From an uncultured Aquimarina sp. (lineage in GTDB: Bacteria; Bacteroidota; Bacteroidia; Flavobacteriales; Flavobacteriaceae): a stretch of 64,000 bases of DNA. The stretch is taken from positions 310,001 through 374,000 of the forward strand of contig CANMFM010000008.1 of assembly GCA_947497175.1 (NCBI GenBank). Direction: 5' to 3'. A program made the translations under genes and the position numbers. Below the pieces are notes generated by a model. It had not been told where the DNA came from. It was given only the letters and a program-made list of their open reading frames with translations, and made no database searches. This document shows positions 1-9,925 of the stretch, piece after piece (positions within the stretch are counted from its first letter, which is position 1; each line of letters opens with the position of its first letter).

Positions 1-3000
1 GTTCCCCATCTATATTCATACTCACCACTACCACTGATGATACGAGCTTTAACTCTTGTTCTTTCTGCATTCGGATTATCAATCTCTAATGTGAATACTA
101 ACTCATATTTTGGATCTTCGGATATGTCTAAAACCCCGTCACCATTATCATCATACTCTGCAATTTTTTTATAGTTATACTGAACTTCTTTGGCCAGCTT
201 AAATCCACCGGTCACTCCTGGAGCATCAACCAATTCTGCATATGTTTTACTTAATCTTCCTGCATTATCATACTCATATTTGGTTGCCAAATTATTAGCG
301 CCTAAAATATAAGTAAGCTCATCCCAACTGTTATACACATAACTTGTCATGCTCGAAGATACCGGATGCAACCTAAAATCATCCAGATCTGTTGGCCCTG
401 TGGTTTCTACAGTTACTATCGCTTGGCTTTTACCTACATCGATATATCCCTGAAGCAATACCCAATCTCCAGCAGTAATGGTTTCGCTAGCATTAAAGTT
501 TGTTACAAAAGGAAAGCTATCTCCATTTTGTGCCATTAGGCTTACATTATTTTCTTGCCCTTTACGAACCCAAACAGCAACTTTAAACTTTGATTTTATT
601 CCAATTCGATCAGGATCTGGGGGTAATATTACTTCGATGGCAGCTCCTCCATTTGCTCTTACTATATAGCTACCCGTATGTGCATTTGAATCCACAATCG
701 CATTTCCTGAAGTTTTTATTTCACCATTTAGATAAGTAATAGTACCTACCTTATTAAAATACTCAGCTCCGGTATAATACATGCTTGTATATTTAGCATT
801 AGCTACAGCAATAATTTTGCTATCATTATCCCCCATTTTAGTACTTGCACTATTATTATTAATATCTGTACTTTCTAATGGCATAGAGAAGTGATCGTAT
901 ATATTTATGGTAGAAGTATTAATCCATTTAGGGTTGGTTTGACTTGCATTGATTCCCCAATTAAAATTATCAAAGTCTCCCGTATATCCTATATACCCTC
1001 CATCAGTATCGATATCCCCTTTCCAGGAATAGGTTTTATGTTTACGCCATATTTTTTGAGCACTAGAGCTTGGTGTGTTGGCTATACCATTTCTATTAGG
1101 GTAGATCCAATCATTATTCCAGGTAGTAATATCTGCTCCAATAGTTTTCCAGGTATTATTATCCTTAATCTGAGTAAGGTTGGCAGCCGTTTGGATTAAC
1201 ATATTTTTATTGGTTGGGTTATCTACTTTAGATCCCATGCTATACCCAACAGTGCTATTAGAATACTCGGGAATTGAATAGGCTGGAATTGTTTTTGTTC
1301 TGAATTCATTTCCTCGACCATCAATAGTTGTGGTTTCTAATAACTGACCCGAGACATTATCGTGTTTACCAAAATAAGTAGTTGAACTATATCCTCCCTG
1401 GATGGTAGTTGTACTTTTTAAAACAGAAGGATAAATATACCTAGTCGATGTATTAATCAACCATTCATCTCTTATACCAGACTTATAATCTATTTCTTTA
1501 TAAGTCTGAAAAGATTCTTTTATTACCCCTTGTGATATTTCACTTGATGAAGCATACTTATTAATAGTTTTAGATAATAATTGTCCTTTATTATTAAAGC
1601 GTTGAATTTCCAATATCTGACCCAAGCAAGCTAAATTATCATCCAACTGAAACTTTTTAATATTAACATTTTTATCCTGACCAGAGTTGTATGCGTTTAA
1701 AACTGTTTGTTCAGAAATTTCGAACAAATCTCCAAACTTGATGTTATTCTGATCTTTTACATCCATGACTTTAAAAGTATAGACTGTTTTATCTGTATAC
1801 TGATTCGTTCCCGAATTAATACCATTTTTAACAGTAACATACTTATACATTGGTGTTGGAGATGGTAATTCTGAACCATATCCAATCGGTTGATCCGAAT
1901 TTTCTGGAAAAGGTAAATAACTAATAACCCCCGATGAAATATAACCTGTACTAGCAGGATCCTCGTTTGTATTTAGTGTATTATACAAATACTGGGTTTT
2001 ATAATTCTGAATTCCATCAGTAACGCTTAATTCTTTAACTCTAATTCCTCCTCCTGTTTTTCCGGGTGGTCTTTTATTAGATACAATTGTATGAACAAGA
2101 GAATACGCATCTTCTCCATAGGCAAGGTATGGCCTTGGGCTTTTCTGATTCAATGTAAATCCATTAAAGCCTGTTTTCACCGATAATGGAGATGCTAGTT
2201 TAATAGATAAGTATGGAGAACCAGGAGTCATTGTTGCACCGGTGGCCATAACTTCTATAATCATAGAATTATTTGAAGTATCAAGAGATACTATGCGTGC
2301 TTTTTGAGGTGAAACATCTATTGACGATATATGTGGCAATGCAGGTCCTCCTCTTCTTGTAGTAACCGACAACCACATATCTATATCAAAAGGTTTTGTT
2401 GAATCAAAATAATCAGATAATGCAAAATCAGCAGTTGAACTGTCTTGATCATCAACCTCAACCACAATTTGCATTTTACTTGGAGTTGTTACACCACTTG
2501 GAGGAAATTGATCCCAAAGAAAAGTAAACTTCAGATGTTTATTAAAAACTCTCCCTATTTCAGAGGTTGCGATATTATAATCATCTGATTCATATTTAAT
2601 ATCAATATTACCTCCTGTTGGCGTAATTATTTTATCCAACGACCAGGCAGCTGGGTCATTTTCATAAAAACCCCATAGATCTTTTTGACTATAGTCAAAA
2701 CTTGGATTATTATTATATTCAAATTTATAGGGAGGAACTAATTGAGATCCACCCTTACCTTTAAATGAAAGACCGTTTAACGTTAATCTTCCGCTTGATG
2801 AATTAGGGGTATTTTTTACAAGATCATAAGTGTAGTGCGATCCAAAATCTACTACCTTAATCGCTTTGTTAATTACCTCACTGATATTATCTTTTACATC
2901 TATGATATTATCTTGTAAATTATGATCAGGTTCAGGAGCACCATCAAAGGGGGTAAAAGCCATTCCTGGTGTCGAAAAATCATTACCAAATGATTTGTTT

Positions 3001-5384
3001 ATTATATCATCATCATTCTTAACCAAAATAATCTTCTCCAATCTCAATGACCTTTGAGCGGGCACTGTAAAAACAATTTCATCAAAATCAAGAGGATTTG
3101 GTATAATTCCATTAGATTTAAATTGATTGCGCTTCCATACTTTACTTATATTATCTCCTCTCTTATTTTTAACAAATAGAGCAGTGTGTGTTCTGGTTTT
3201 TATACGATCAAGATAATATACCTGTTTTCTACCGTATGTACTGGTTTTTAAATTCGGGTTATCTTCAGAAATATGGTATTCTTCTGCATATGGAGCTTTC
3301 CACACATTAGTATTACTCCATTTTCCGTAATCAAAACGTACCCAATATCCAAAATCTCCAACATCAGGGTAAGTCCTAGAGTTAAGATCAACATTTACAT
3401 AATCGGGCCCTGTTATAGCCGTTAATAACCAATGTGTTGCATATGGATCCTGATTGGTTTCGAAATATGATTCGCGTTCTGGCTTATTATTAACAGCTCC
3501 AAAAGCCCTTGTCGTCGTACTAAGATTAAGAACCGGTAAAGCATAATGATATGTTTTTCCATCTGGTGCAGTAATCATAAAACTACCAATTATATCTTCC
3601 ACACCATTAGATTGGCCAGTAATAGGGCTGTAAACACCATCGTAAGGTGAGGTTCCATTAGTAATATCATCAATATCAAAACCTAGAGGCAGTAATAGTC
3701 CATCTCTTGTTGCTGAGCCATTTCTCATTTCTCCAATCGTGTAGTATGAAACGAAGCGCCCATCTTTTTTTCTCGAAGTTACTGATGTTCCACTACTAGA
3801 ATTATAATAATCATAAATATCATCATTACTCGACTTACTATTAAAACTTGCAGGGTCAATTGCTAAAGAAGATGAGTATTGATTATTGAAATAGAAATAG
3901 ATTTCAGGAGAGGAGCTATAATTACTTTGAAAACCTGAATAGCGGGATAAATTATAACTTAAGTCATAGGCTGTATTCTTCACTATATTTCGCGACAACC
4001 CTAATAGTGCACCTGTACGCGATACTCTTGGAGTCATCGAACCAGATAATCCTTGGGCAGACACATTAAAATTATCAAACGCAGGAAACATGGCATTGTT
4101 ATTACTTAACTCTCTTGTTCCATTTGTTCCAATTTCATTTACATCCATGAAATATTTCCCTCCATTGGCCGGATCCGAAGATACCAGGCTTGCACTTAAA
4201 CATACAAATAGATCTATTAATGGATTATCGAGTACTGCACTACAACTACAATCTGATGGAGAATCTACATATTTTGTAATAGTAGAACGTTGCCCTTGAC
4301 CATAATAACTGTGATATCGAATATCGATAGCACATTCATACTTTATACCATCACCTAAATATAATGCTCCACTTACATTAGTAGTTTTACTTGAATTTAG
4401 ATACCAACTTACTTTTTGCTTACCGTATCCCAAACTTAAAATTCCTTCACCTATTGGTATAGGTACACTGAATGATTCATTTTGCTGTTCTACATTATAG
4501 TCATTCATAGAAACGGCATTGTTAAAAGAGCTATTTGCGCCAATTCCTACACCCATTACTTTAGTTGAAGTTGAAGTTGAAAGACCTGCAGAAGAAAAAC
4601 TGATACCAATACTACTTTGTATACCATCAAAACCTCCTGATAAAGAAGCTGACAAAGAGCTTTCACCATTAAATTTTGACGCTGCAACACTTAGGCTCCC
4701 TATGCTTCCGTTAACGCCTACTCCATTTGTACCTATGCTTCCTCCAAAAGATCCTCCAGTTGCTGAAGAATATCCTCCATTAATCGAACCATGAAACTGT
4801 CCACCTGAACCAATACCTAAGGTAGCTCCGCCACCTATGAAACCACCTCCTGGAATAGATGCACCATAGCCAAGATTTACAGATCCTCCAAAACCTCGGT
4901 TGGAATTAATTGATAAAGAACCTCCAACTGTCCATCCTCCAGTGCCCAAAGAAGTATATGAAGCACTTATTGAGTGTGTAGTCTCTGATCCTCCGACATC
5001 AAAAAAACCTTCCCTTAGTTCACCATTTTTCCAATCGTCAGGATACCCATTTACACCACGGTTTATAGCTCCTGGATTTACTGACCAACCTAATCCCACC
5101 CATGAAGCTTCTTGGTCCATAGCTATCCCAGCATGATAGGATAGTGATAAAGGATATCCGCCCTCGGGACTTGGCACATTTAAAATAGGGAGAACATACG
5201 TAAAATCCCCTGTCAGTAAATTCACCATATCGGTAGCATCTACTGGCTCAAAAGCTCCTGCTTCGGGTGCATTTGGTCCTTGGGAATAGGCATTATTAGT
5301 GGTTACAATAAATAAGCTGATCATACTAATGATGATATACTTGTGCATCGCATTACATTGTGAATTGGTTTTCGTTTTCTTCAT
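1..5384 (-). CDS. giant YD/RHS-like surface protein, C-terminus off window
   Basis: At least 1794 codons are open on the minus strand, from an ATG at 5384 to the window edge; I checked the frame at both ends and at two internal points. A signal peptide (MKKTKTNSQ..., hydrophobic IIISMISLFIV, then AYSQ) is followed by a segment reading PILNVPSPEGGYPLSLSYHAG, typical of large Bacteroidota RHS-like proteins. A long Gly/Ser/Asn-rich stretch follows (about residues 110-260). A YD-type motif (KYEYDNAGRLSKTY) and a DDNGDGVLD Ca-binding-like loop lie close to the edge. The part beyond the edge, where RHS proteins often carry a variable or toxin tip, cannot be seen. It is last in a minus-strand gene series with a lipoprotein, an OmpH-like chaperone and two tail-fibre-like proteins. 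Likely exported to the cell surface; function unknown. Confidence 0.85.
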   Translation of the reverse strand, partial: MKKTKTNSQCNAMHKYIIISMISLFIVTTNNAYSQGPNAPEAGAFEPVDATDMVNLLTGDFTYVLPILNVPSPEGGYPLSLSYHAGIAMDQEASWVGLGWSVNPGAINRGVNGYPDDWKNGELREGFFDVGGSETTHSISASYTSLGTGGWTVGGSLSINSNRGFGGSVNLGYGASIPGGGFIGGGATLGIGSGGQFHGSINGGYSSATGGSFGGSIGTNGVGVNGSIGSLSVAASKFNGESSLSASLSGGFDGIQSSIGISFSSAGLSTSTSTKVMGVGIGANSSFNNAVSMNDYNVEQQNESFSVPIPIGEGILSLGYGKQKVSWYLNSSKTTNVSGALYLGDGIKYECAIDIRYHSYYGQGQRSTITKYVDSPSDCSCSAVLDNPLIDLFVCLSASLVSSDPANGGKYFMDVNEIGTNGTRELSNNNAMFPAFDNFNVSAQGLSGSMTPRVSRTGALLGLSRNIVKNTAYDLSYNLSRYSGFQSNYSSSPEIYFYFNNQYSSSLAIDPASFNSKSSNDDIYDYYNSSSGTSVTSRKKDGRFVSYYTIGEMRNGSATRDGLLLPLGFDIDDITNGTSPYDGVYSPITGQSNGVEDIIGSFMITAPDGKTYHYALPVLNLSTTTRAFGAVNNKPERESYFETNQDPYATHWLLTAITGPDYVNVDLNSRTYPDVGDFGYWVRFDYGKWSNTNVWKAPYAEEYHISEDNPNLKTSTYGRKQVYYLDRIKTRTHTALFVKNKRGDNISKVWKRNQFKSNGIIPNPLDFDEIVFTVPAQRSLRLEKIILVKNDDDIINKSFGNDFSTPGMAFTPFDGAPEPDHNLQDNIIDVKDNISEVINKAIKVVDFGSHYTYDLVKNTPNSSSGRLTLNGLSFKGKGGSQLVPPYKFEYNNNPSFDYSQKDLWGFYENDPAAWSLDKIITPTGGNIDIKYESDDYNIATSEIGRVFNKHLKFTFLWDQFPPSGVTTPSKMQIVVEVDDQDSSTADFALSDYFDSTKPFDIDMWLSVTTRRGGPALPHISSIDVSPQKARIVSLDTSNNSMIIEVMATGATMTPGSPYLSIKLASPLSVKTGFNGFTLNQKSPRPYLAYGEDAYSLVHTIVSNKRPPGKTGGGIRVKELSVTDGIQNYKTQYLYNTLNTNEDPASTGYISSGVISYLPFPENSDQPIGYGSELPSPTPMYKYVTVKNGINSGTNQYTDKTVYTFKVMDVKDQNNIKFGDLFEISEQTVLNAYNSGQDKNVNIKKFQLDDNLACLGQILEIQRFNNKGQLLSKTINKYASSSEISQGVIKESFQTYKEIDYKSGIRDEWLINTSTRYIYPSVLKSTTTIQGGYSSTTYFGKHDNVSGQLLETTTIDGRGNEFRTKTIPAYSIPEYSNSTVGYSMGSKVDNPTNKNMLIQTAANLTQIKDNNTWKTIGADITTWNNDWIYPNRNGIANTPSSSAQKIWRKHKTYSWKGDIDTDGGYIGYTGDFDNFNWGINASQTNPKWINTSTINIYDHFSMPLESTDINNNSASTKMGDNDSKIIAVANAKYTSMYYTGAEYFNKVGTITYLNGEIKTSGNAIVDSNAHTGSYIVRANGGAAIEVILPPDPDRIGIKSKFKVAVWVRKGQENNVSLMAQNGDSFPFVTNFNASETITAGDWVLLQGYIDVGKSQAIVTVETTGPTDLDDFRLHPVSSSMTSYVYNSWDELTYILGANNLATKYEYDNAGRLSKTYAELVDAPGVTGGFKLAKEVQYNYKKIAEYDDNGDGVLDISEDPKYELVFTLEIDNPNAERTRVKARIISGSGEYEYRWG

Positions 5385-5574
5385 CAGATTTATAGTTTGA
5401 TGTTTTTATGTTCTCTGAAATCGGATGCCCGAAGTCAGGTATGTTTTTGCTATTTGTTTCTATTTGATCTCGACACATTGCGACAAGCTCAGTATAACGA
5501 TGATTTTATCTATAATTTAGTGACCATGCTCATCCTAATCTTATCTCGCATGGAGAGAAGAACAGTTTTGAGTA

Positions 5575-6204
5575 TTACTTGAATTTTATTCTTGGTTCGT
5601 TGTTGATAATCTCTGTTGGGATCTTGAATTTTACTTCACCGGTATACAACCCCAGATCTTCTATCGTTATATTGATATATTCTTCTTTTTCTATCTTTTT
5701 ATCTCTTGGGTATACAAACAATATGGTGGTGGCTCCACTCATCCCGTACATTCTGGGATAGATATAATCTGCCATTGCAATGGTATCTTTTTGCGGAGTG
5801 TATAAATGCACTTTTTGCTCCATACCAAAGGCCAACTCATTGACCATTGCTCCAAACTGTTGTTTGTTACCAGCTACATTGCTTAGTAACTCCTGGTTAT
5901 TTTTAGACATCGATAAGGTAAAATACATATACGTTCCGTATTTACTTCGTAAACTGTCTATTCTGGAAGCCTCTGCATCCTCTGTTACTTCTTGATCCAC
6001 TAACAAATCTGTAGGTTTATACAGTATTGAAAAATCTACTCCATTCACCATTTTGGTATGCACATACTCATGCTCTGGTTGTTGGATATAGTGCATCAAC
6101 TCCTCTGAACTATCAAAGGTTTTGGTGGTACAAGAATAAATTACAGATACCACAATAATGATTACAGTAATTTTTAGCATTCGATGTACTGCTTCTTTAT
6201 TCAT
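5575..6204 (-). CDS. putative lipoprotein of unknown function
   Basis: This is a 209-residue protein with a short basic start, a hydrophobic stretch (ITVIIIVVSVIYS) and Cys at about residue 25, which fits a lipoprotein signal. A second Met at residue 9 (position 6180) gives a more typical signal-peptide length and may be the true start. The rest is soluble alpha/beta-looking sequence; I recognise no family. It lies between an OmpH-like chaperone upstream and the giant RHS-like gene downstream on the same strand, so it may help export or anchor that protein, but this is inferred from position only. Confidence 0.7.
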   Translation of the reverse strand: MNKEAVHRMLKITVIIIVVSVIYSCTTKTFDSSEELMHYIQQPEHEYVHTKMVNGVDFSILYKPTDLLVDQEVTEDAEASRIDSLRSKYGTYMYFTLSMSKNNQELLSNVAGNKQQFGAMVNELAFGMEQKVHLYTPQKDTIAMADYIYPRMYGMSGATTILFVYPRDKKIEKEEYINITIEDLGLYTGEVKFKIPTEIINNEPRIKFK

Positions 6205-6262
6205 TTAGAGTTAGCTTTTCAATTTGGGATTCTGGTTTACGCCGGAATGACAGATTAATGAA

Positions 6263-6796
6263 TTATTTTCCTTCAAACTCGGCATTAAGCTCTTCTAAGA
6301 CCTGATCGGTAAGATCAGAGGACTCTTCTCCATACATGATGGTACCATTTCCGGTAGCACCAAAAATTACTTTGTATCCTTTTTCCTTACCATACTCTTT
6401 TACAAAATCATTGATATCATTAATCACCGTTTGTGTGATTTTTTTGTCCTCTTCGATCAACTGTTTTTGTACTGCCTGTTGATAATTATTAATTTGTTGT
6501 TGTTTATTAGCTAACAATTCCTGTTTGAGTTCTATCTCTTTTTTAGACATCGAGCTGCGCTCTTTTTCGTAAGCCTTAAGTTCACTTTGCCAGTTAGACA
6601 CCAAACTATCTACGTTAGATTTCATGGTTTTAGCCTTTTTATCAAATTCTGCCTTAACGATAGCCGTTCTTTTATAACCTTCTAAAAGTTTATTGACATC
6701 CACATATACTAATTCTGGTGAAGCTTGCAAGTAGAAAAACGATCCTACTGATACGATAAGGGCCAAGATGGCGATGGGTAATGCGAGTTTATTCAT
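6263..6796 (-). CDS. OmpH/Skp-family periplasmic chaperone-like protein
   Basis: The 177-residue protein has an uncleaved-looking N-terminal membrane segment (residues 4-24), then the OmpH pattern: a short strand with VYVDVNKLLEGY, a long charged helical region (about 45-130, rich in K, E and Q, coiled-coil like) and a C-terminal strand segment (GYKVIFGATGNGTIMYGEES). Skp/OmpH proteins hold unfolded outer-membrane proteins in the periplasm. It sits inside a series of genes for exported surface proteins rather than next to bamA, which suggests a chaperone dedicated to this locus. The family call is firm; the client is inferred. Confidence 0.85.
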   Translation of the reverse strand: MNKLALPIAILALIVSVGSFFYLQASPELVYVDVNKLLEGYKRTAIVKAEFDKKAKTMKSNVDSLVSNWQSELKAYEKERSSMSKKEIELKQELLANKQQQINNYQQAVQKQLIEEDKKITQTVINDINDFVKEYGKEKGYKVIFGATGNGTIMYGEESSDLTDQVLEELNAEFEGK

Positions 6797-6863
6797 TTAA
6801 AAAATTCTTTTTTGATTCCCATCAAGACGGGAATCTATTTTGTTTTAAATTTATATTTTGCTT

Positions 6864-8030
6864 TTAGTTTTTGTGTAATAAAGCTTCAAGTTTAGCTAAT
6901 CGAGTTTCGAGTGTTTTATTTATTTCCTGTTGTTCTCTCAATTGTTTATCCTGAGCTATAGTATATAAAGTGAGCTCTTCAATTTTTTCTAAAAGTTTTT
7001 TATTCATCTCACCCAACAGCACTCCATTTTCTTCTACTACTTTAGCAGAAGGAATATTTTGTAAGTGACCTTTTTCCAGAATATGTTGTTCTACTTCTTT
7101 TAATGTTGGAAGGTGATACTCCTTTGTAAATACATAATCCGGCCAACCTACAAGGTCTACTTTAACTTCTTTGGCATGGATTTTACCATTTACCGCTAAT
7201 TTGGAGTCGGGTGCAACAGTACCAATACCCATATTACCGTTTGGATCGAGTACAATAGCATTGGTATTATTATTATAATTGTATACACTAAATTTTCCTG
7301 TACCAGGATAATTTGCTAATAAGCCCCAAACTTCTTGCCCTGCATCTTGAAATCTAATAATCGAAGGTTTTCCATCGGTAGATGAGTTAATATGTATTTC
7401 AGCATTATTATTTGCTACAGACTTAACCTCTAGCTCTGCTGTAGGAGTTAAAGTCCCAATACCAACATTGTTATTTTCATCAATTACTATAGCGCCTTCT
7501 GAATGATTATTGACTCGTAATGCCATTTTATTTGTAATATGGTTATATTCCATTCCACCAACAAAATCATCATCTTTATCCGCGAAACCGAAATAGCCAT
7601 ATTTATTATTTGGAGTAAGAATAGAAATCATAGCATGAGCATCATCTTCCAAAGTAATACCCGAAAGTCTATGTGGTATACCTCCTGAAATTCCTTTATA
7701 CACATGTAATTTAGAGGTTGGACTTGTAGTTCCTATGCCAACATTACCGCCACTCATTGGAAACATAATAACATTACCAGTACCGGGTCTTAATGTAATA
7801 TCTCGGTCATCATATGTAAATATTGAAAAATCGTTTCCGTCTCCATAATCTTCACTAGTATTATTCCACATAAAACCAGCTCTATATTCTGTAGGGGTAC
7901 CAAAACGTAAATACATATAAGGATCTCCGTTATCGAGAGTTGGATTTAGATATGAAACATTAACTGTTTGCCCAAAAAAAAGTAATGGGAAGATTTGTGG
8001 CACAAGTAAAATGAGTATGTTCTTTTTCAT
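6864..8030 (-). CDS. tail-fibre-like surface protein with GIGT repeats (copy A)
   Basis: The 388-residue protein has an N-terminal signal peptide ending near FFGQ. It then carries several repeats of the NVGIGT(T/L)xP type, each followed by a short SKLHV/AELEV/SKLAV segment, as in bacterial tail-fibre-like beta-prism proteins. The C-terminal part (VNGKIHAKEVKVD..., LPTLKEVEQHILEKGH, GVLLGEMNKKLLEKIEELT) ends in a helical, coiled-coil-like tail that probably trimerises. It starts one base after the end of the upstream paralogue at 8032-9621, and about 480 bp are nearly identical between the two. Probably displayed outside the cell; ligand unknown. Confidence 0.8.
   Translation of the reverse strand: MKKNILILLVPQIFPLLFFGQTVNVSYLNPTLDNGDPYMYLRFGTPTEYRAGFMWNNTSEDYGDGNDFSIFTYDDRDITLRPGTGNVIMFPMSGGNVGIGTTSPTSKLHVYKGISGGIPHRLSGITLEDDAHAMISILTPNNKYGYFGFADKDDDFVGGMEYNHITNKMALRVNNHSEGAIVIDENNNVGIGTLTPTAELEVKSVANNNAEIHINSSTDGKPSIIRFQDAGQEVWGLLANYPGTGKFSVYNYNNNTNAIVLDPNGNMGIGTVAPDSKLAVNGKIHAKEVKVDLVGWPDYVFTKEYHLPTLKEVEQHILEKGHLQNIPSAKVVEENGVLLGEMNKKLLEKIEELTLYTIAQDKQLREQQEINKTLETRLAKLEALLHKN
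6958..7440 (-). repeat. long direct repeat, copy 1 (within tail-fibre gene A)
   Basis: This segment matches 8132-8614 at a constant offset of 1174 bp with no gaps and long identical stretches (for example around 7261-7380 versus 8435-8554). Identity drops sharply outside these limits. It encodes the shared GIGT/C-terminal region of the two neighbouring surface proteins. Confidence 0.85.
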
Positions 8031-8031
8031 A

Positions 8032-9621
8032 TTATTTATCTTGTTGATCTAGTAATATACTTACTTTTAGTTCTAAAATTTTGATTCTTGAATTTTGATT
8101 TTCTAATTCTTCGATTCTTTTCTCTTGGGCTATGGTATACAAAGTGAGCTCTTCAATTTTTTCTAAAAGTTTTTTATTCATCTCACCCAGCAGCACTCCA
8201 TTTTCTTCTACTACTTTAGCAGAAGGAATATTTTGTAAGTGACCTTTTTCCAGAATATGCTGTTCTACTTCTTTTAGTGTTGGAAGATCATACTCCTTTG
8301 TAAATACATAATCCGGCCAACCTACAAGGTCTACTTTAACTTCTTTGGCATGGATTTTACCGTTTACGGCTAATTTCGAGTCTGGGGTTGTTGTGCCTAT
8401 ACCGACATTACCACTTGGATCTAGCACCATAGCATTGGTATTATTATTATAATTGTATACACTAAATTTTCCTGTACCAGGATAATTTGCTAATAAGCCC
8501 CAAACTTCTTGCCCTGCATCTTGAAATCTAATAATCGAAGGTTTTCCGTCGGTAGATGAGTTAATATGTATTTCAGCATTGTTGTTTGCAACAGATTTAA
8601 CTTCTAATTCTACCGAAGGGCTTGTAGTGCCAATACCCACATTACCATTCGAAGTAATTTTTAACAGATTACCACTAGCATTTTTGAAATTAAATCCTCG
8701 TATAGTCGAATTATTACTAAAACTAACTCCATCATCATTTACTCCAATTTCTAATGCATAACCGCTTGTATTTTCACCTGTAAGAAACTTTAGTCCCTGA
8801 CCTCCTTTTTTCAATTCGAGAAGAGAACCTGGATTGGTAGTACCAATACCAACATTACCGGTATTGTAATACATATTATTCCCATCATTGATCCATGATG
8901 TACTAGTAGTATTACCATCACCACCTGATGTATCTGTTGAAATCAATTGTTGTATTGTTGGTTCACTTCCATTCACCTCTTCAATACGTGGAGCATAAAA
9001 GTATTGACTATCTGCAACTTCTGGATCATAATACAAAGACGCCCTATTTAAAAGAGAAACAGCAGTTGAAGCAAACTTAAAATCATTTAGTACATTTAAA
9101 ACTTTTGCTCCCGTTACACCATCATAAATCCCTCCAATATTTGCTGTAGCATTATAACCACTATGATGAATATACCCTACCAACAAATACCATTTATCCA
9201 ACGTTGGTAAATCTCCATACCAAAAATAAGCGTTACCTACCGGAGAGTTATTAAGCCCTAGGGTACTGTGCTGCAAATTATTATCTTTAGAATAAAGTCC
9301 AAAATACGAAGTACCGCTGCCAGAGTTTGTTTTCTTTATCCATACCGACAACCTATATGTTTTTGCATGGTCTATTGTAACGTATGAGCTTTCATACCCA
9401 CCATCAGCATTACCGTCACCACTTGGATTCCCCTTCCACATTACTACATTATTCCCGTATGGCCCAACGCCCGATTCTCTAGAATTTTCTTGAGCAAGAC
9501 CTACATTTTTATAATCAGGAAGAATGCCGCTTCCTACTTCCCATGTTGAGGGGTTTAAAAGATTTTGACAAAACAATGTACACGAGTACAGTGTAAAAAA
9601 AATAAAATATATTTTTTTCAT
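8032..9621 (-). CDS. tail-fibre-like surface protein with N-terminal binding-like domain (copy B)
   Basis: The 529-residue protein has a signal peptide (MKKIYFIFFTLYSCTLFCQ) followed by a roughly 200-residue all-beta region (WEVGSGILPDY..., YRLSVWIKKTNSGSGTSYFGLY) resembling a carbohydrate-binding or concanavalin-like fold. GIGT repeats and the same C-terminal module as the downstream paralogue follow. The last 22 residues differ from copy A and form a separate coiled-coil end. It is the first gene of the minus-strand surface locus and has a good -7 box 62 bp upstream. The binding-domain assignment is an impression from sequence character, not a firm family match. Confidence 0.8.
   Translation of the reverse strand: MKKIYFIFFTLYSCTLFCQNLLNPSTWEVGSGILPDYKNVGLAQENSRESGVGPYGNNVVMWKGNPSGDGNADGGYESSYVTIDHAKTYRLSVWIKKTNSGSGTSYFGLYSKDNNLQHSTLGLNNSPVGNAYFWYGDLPTLDKWYLLVGYIHHSGYNATANIGGIYDGVTGAKVLNVLNDFKFASTAVSLLNRASLYYDPEVADSQYFYAPRIEEVNGSEPTIQQLISTDTSGGDGNTTSTSWINDGNNMYYNTGNVGIGTTNPGSLLELKKGGQGLKFLTGENTSGYALEIGVNDDGVSFSNNSTIRGFNFKNASGNLLKITSNGNVGIGTTSPSVELEVKSVANNNAEIHINSSTDGKPSIIRFQDAGQEVWGLLANYPGTGKFSVYNYNNNTNAMVLDPSGNVGIGTTTPDSKLAVNGKIHAKEVKVDLVGWPDYVFTKEYDLPTLKEVEQHILEKGHLQNIPSAKVVEENGVLLGEMNKKLLEKIEELTLYTIAQEKRIEELENQNSRIKILELKVSILLDQQDK
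8132..8614 (-). repeat. long direct repeat, copy 2 (within tail-fibre gene B)
   Basis: Partner of 6958-7440. The near identity at the DNA level, including synonymous positions, points to recent duplication or gene conversion rather than selection on the protein alone. Confidence 0.85.
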
Positions 9622-9683
9622 AAGGGTAAATTAAAAAATGATATAAACATGTTCTTCTATTCTGGGGTCGTATGAAGAGGGCG

Positions 9684-9691
9684 CAAATATA
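9684..9691 (-). promoter_or_regulatory. -7 box of Bacteroidota promoter for the surface locus
   Basis: The minus strand reads TATATTTG, a full match to TANNTTTG, 62 bp upstream of the ATG at 9621. I see no good TTTG -33 element at the usual 17-23 bp spacing. Confidence 0.45.
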
Positions 9692-9830
9692 TGAATATTA
9701 TGGTATTCCCATTCAGGAAAATTCATTTTGTTAATATTTTATTAAAACCGTCATAACATCACGATGAACTCTATACTGATTTCCAGATACTTATTGTTTT
9801 CATAATGATTTTCTGATGCAATAATAGGAT

Positions 9831-9868
9831 ATCCCAGTTTCAATTTTTGATACTGGGATTTTTTTTTT
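9831..9868 (+). terminator. hairpin plus T-run facing right, without an upstream gene
   Basis: ATCCCAGT (9831-9838) pairs with ACTGGGAT (9852-9859) and is followed by ten T. It has the form of an intrinsic terminator on the plus strand, yet both flanking genes are on the minus strand. It could stop an antisense or short transcript, or be a relic. The remainder of the 9622-9925 gap holds only the promoter box described above. Confidence 0.45.
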
Positions 9869-9925
9869 GAAACTAATAGTTGGGAGTTGCAATCTAGAAG
9901 TTATGAAGTAAACGATGTAGATAAT

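Noticed and set aside
4519..5136. Plus-strand frames rich in Pro and Glu
   Set aside because: Antisense reading of the Gly/Ser-rich part of the giant RHS-like gene.
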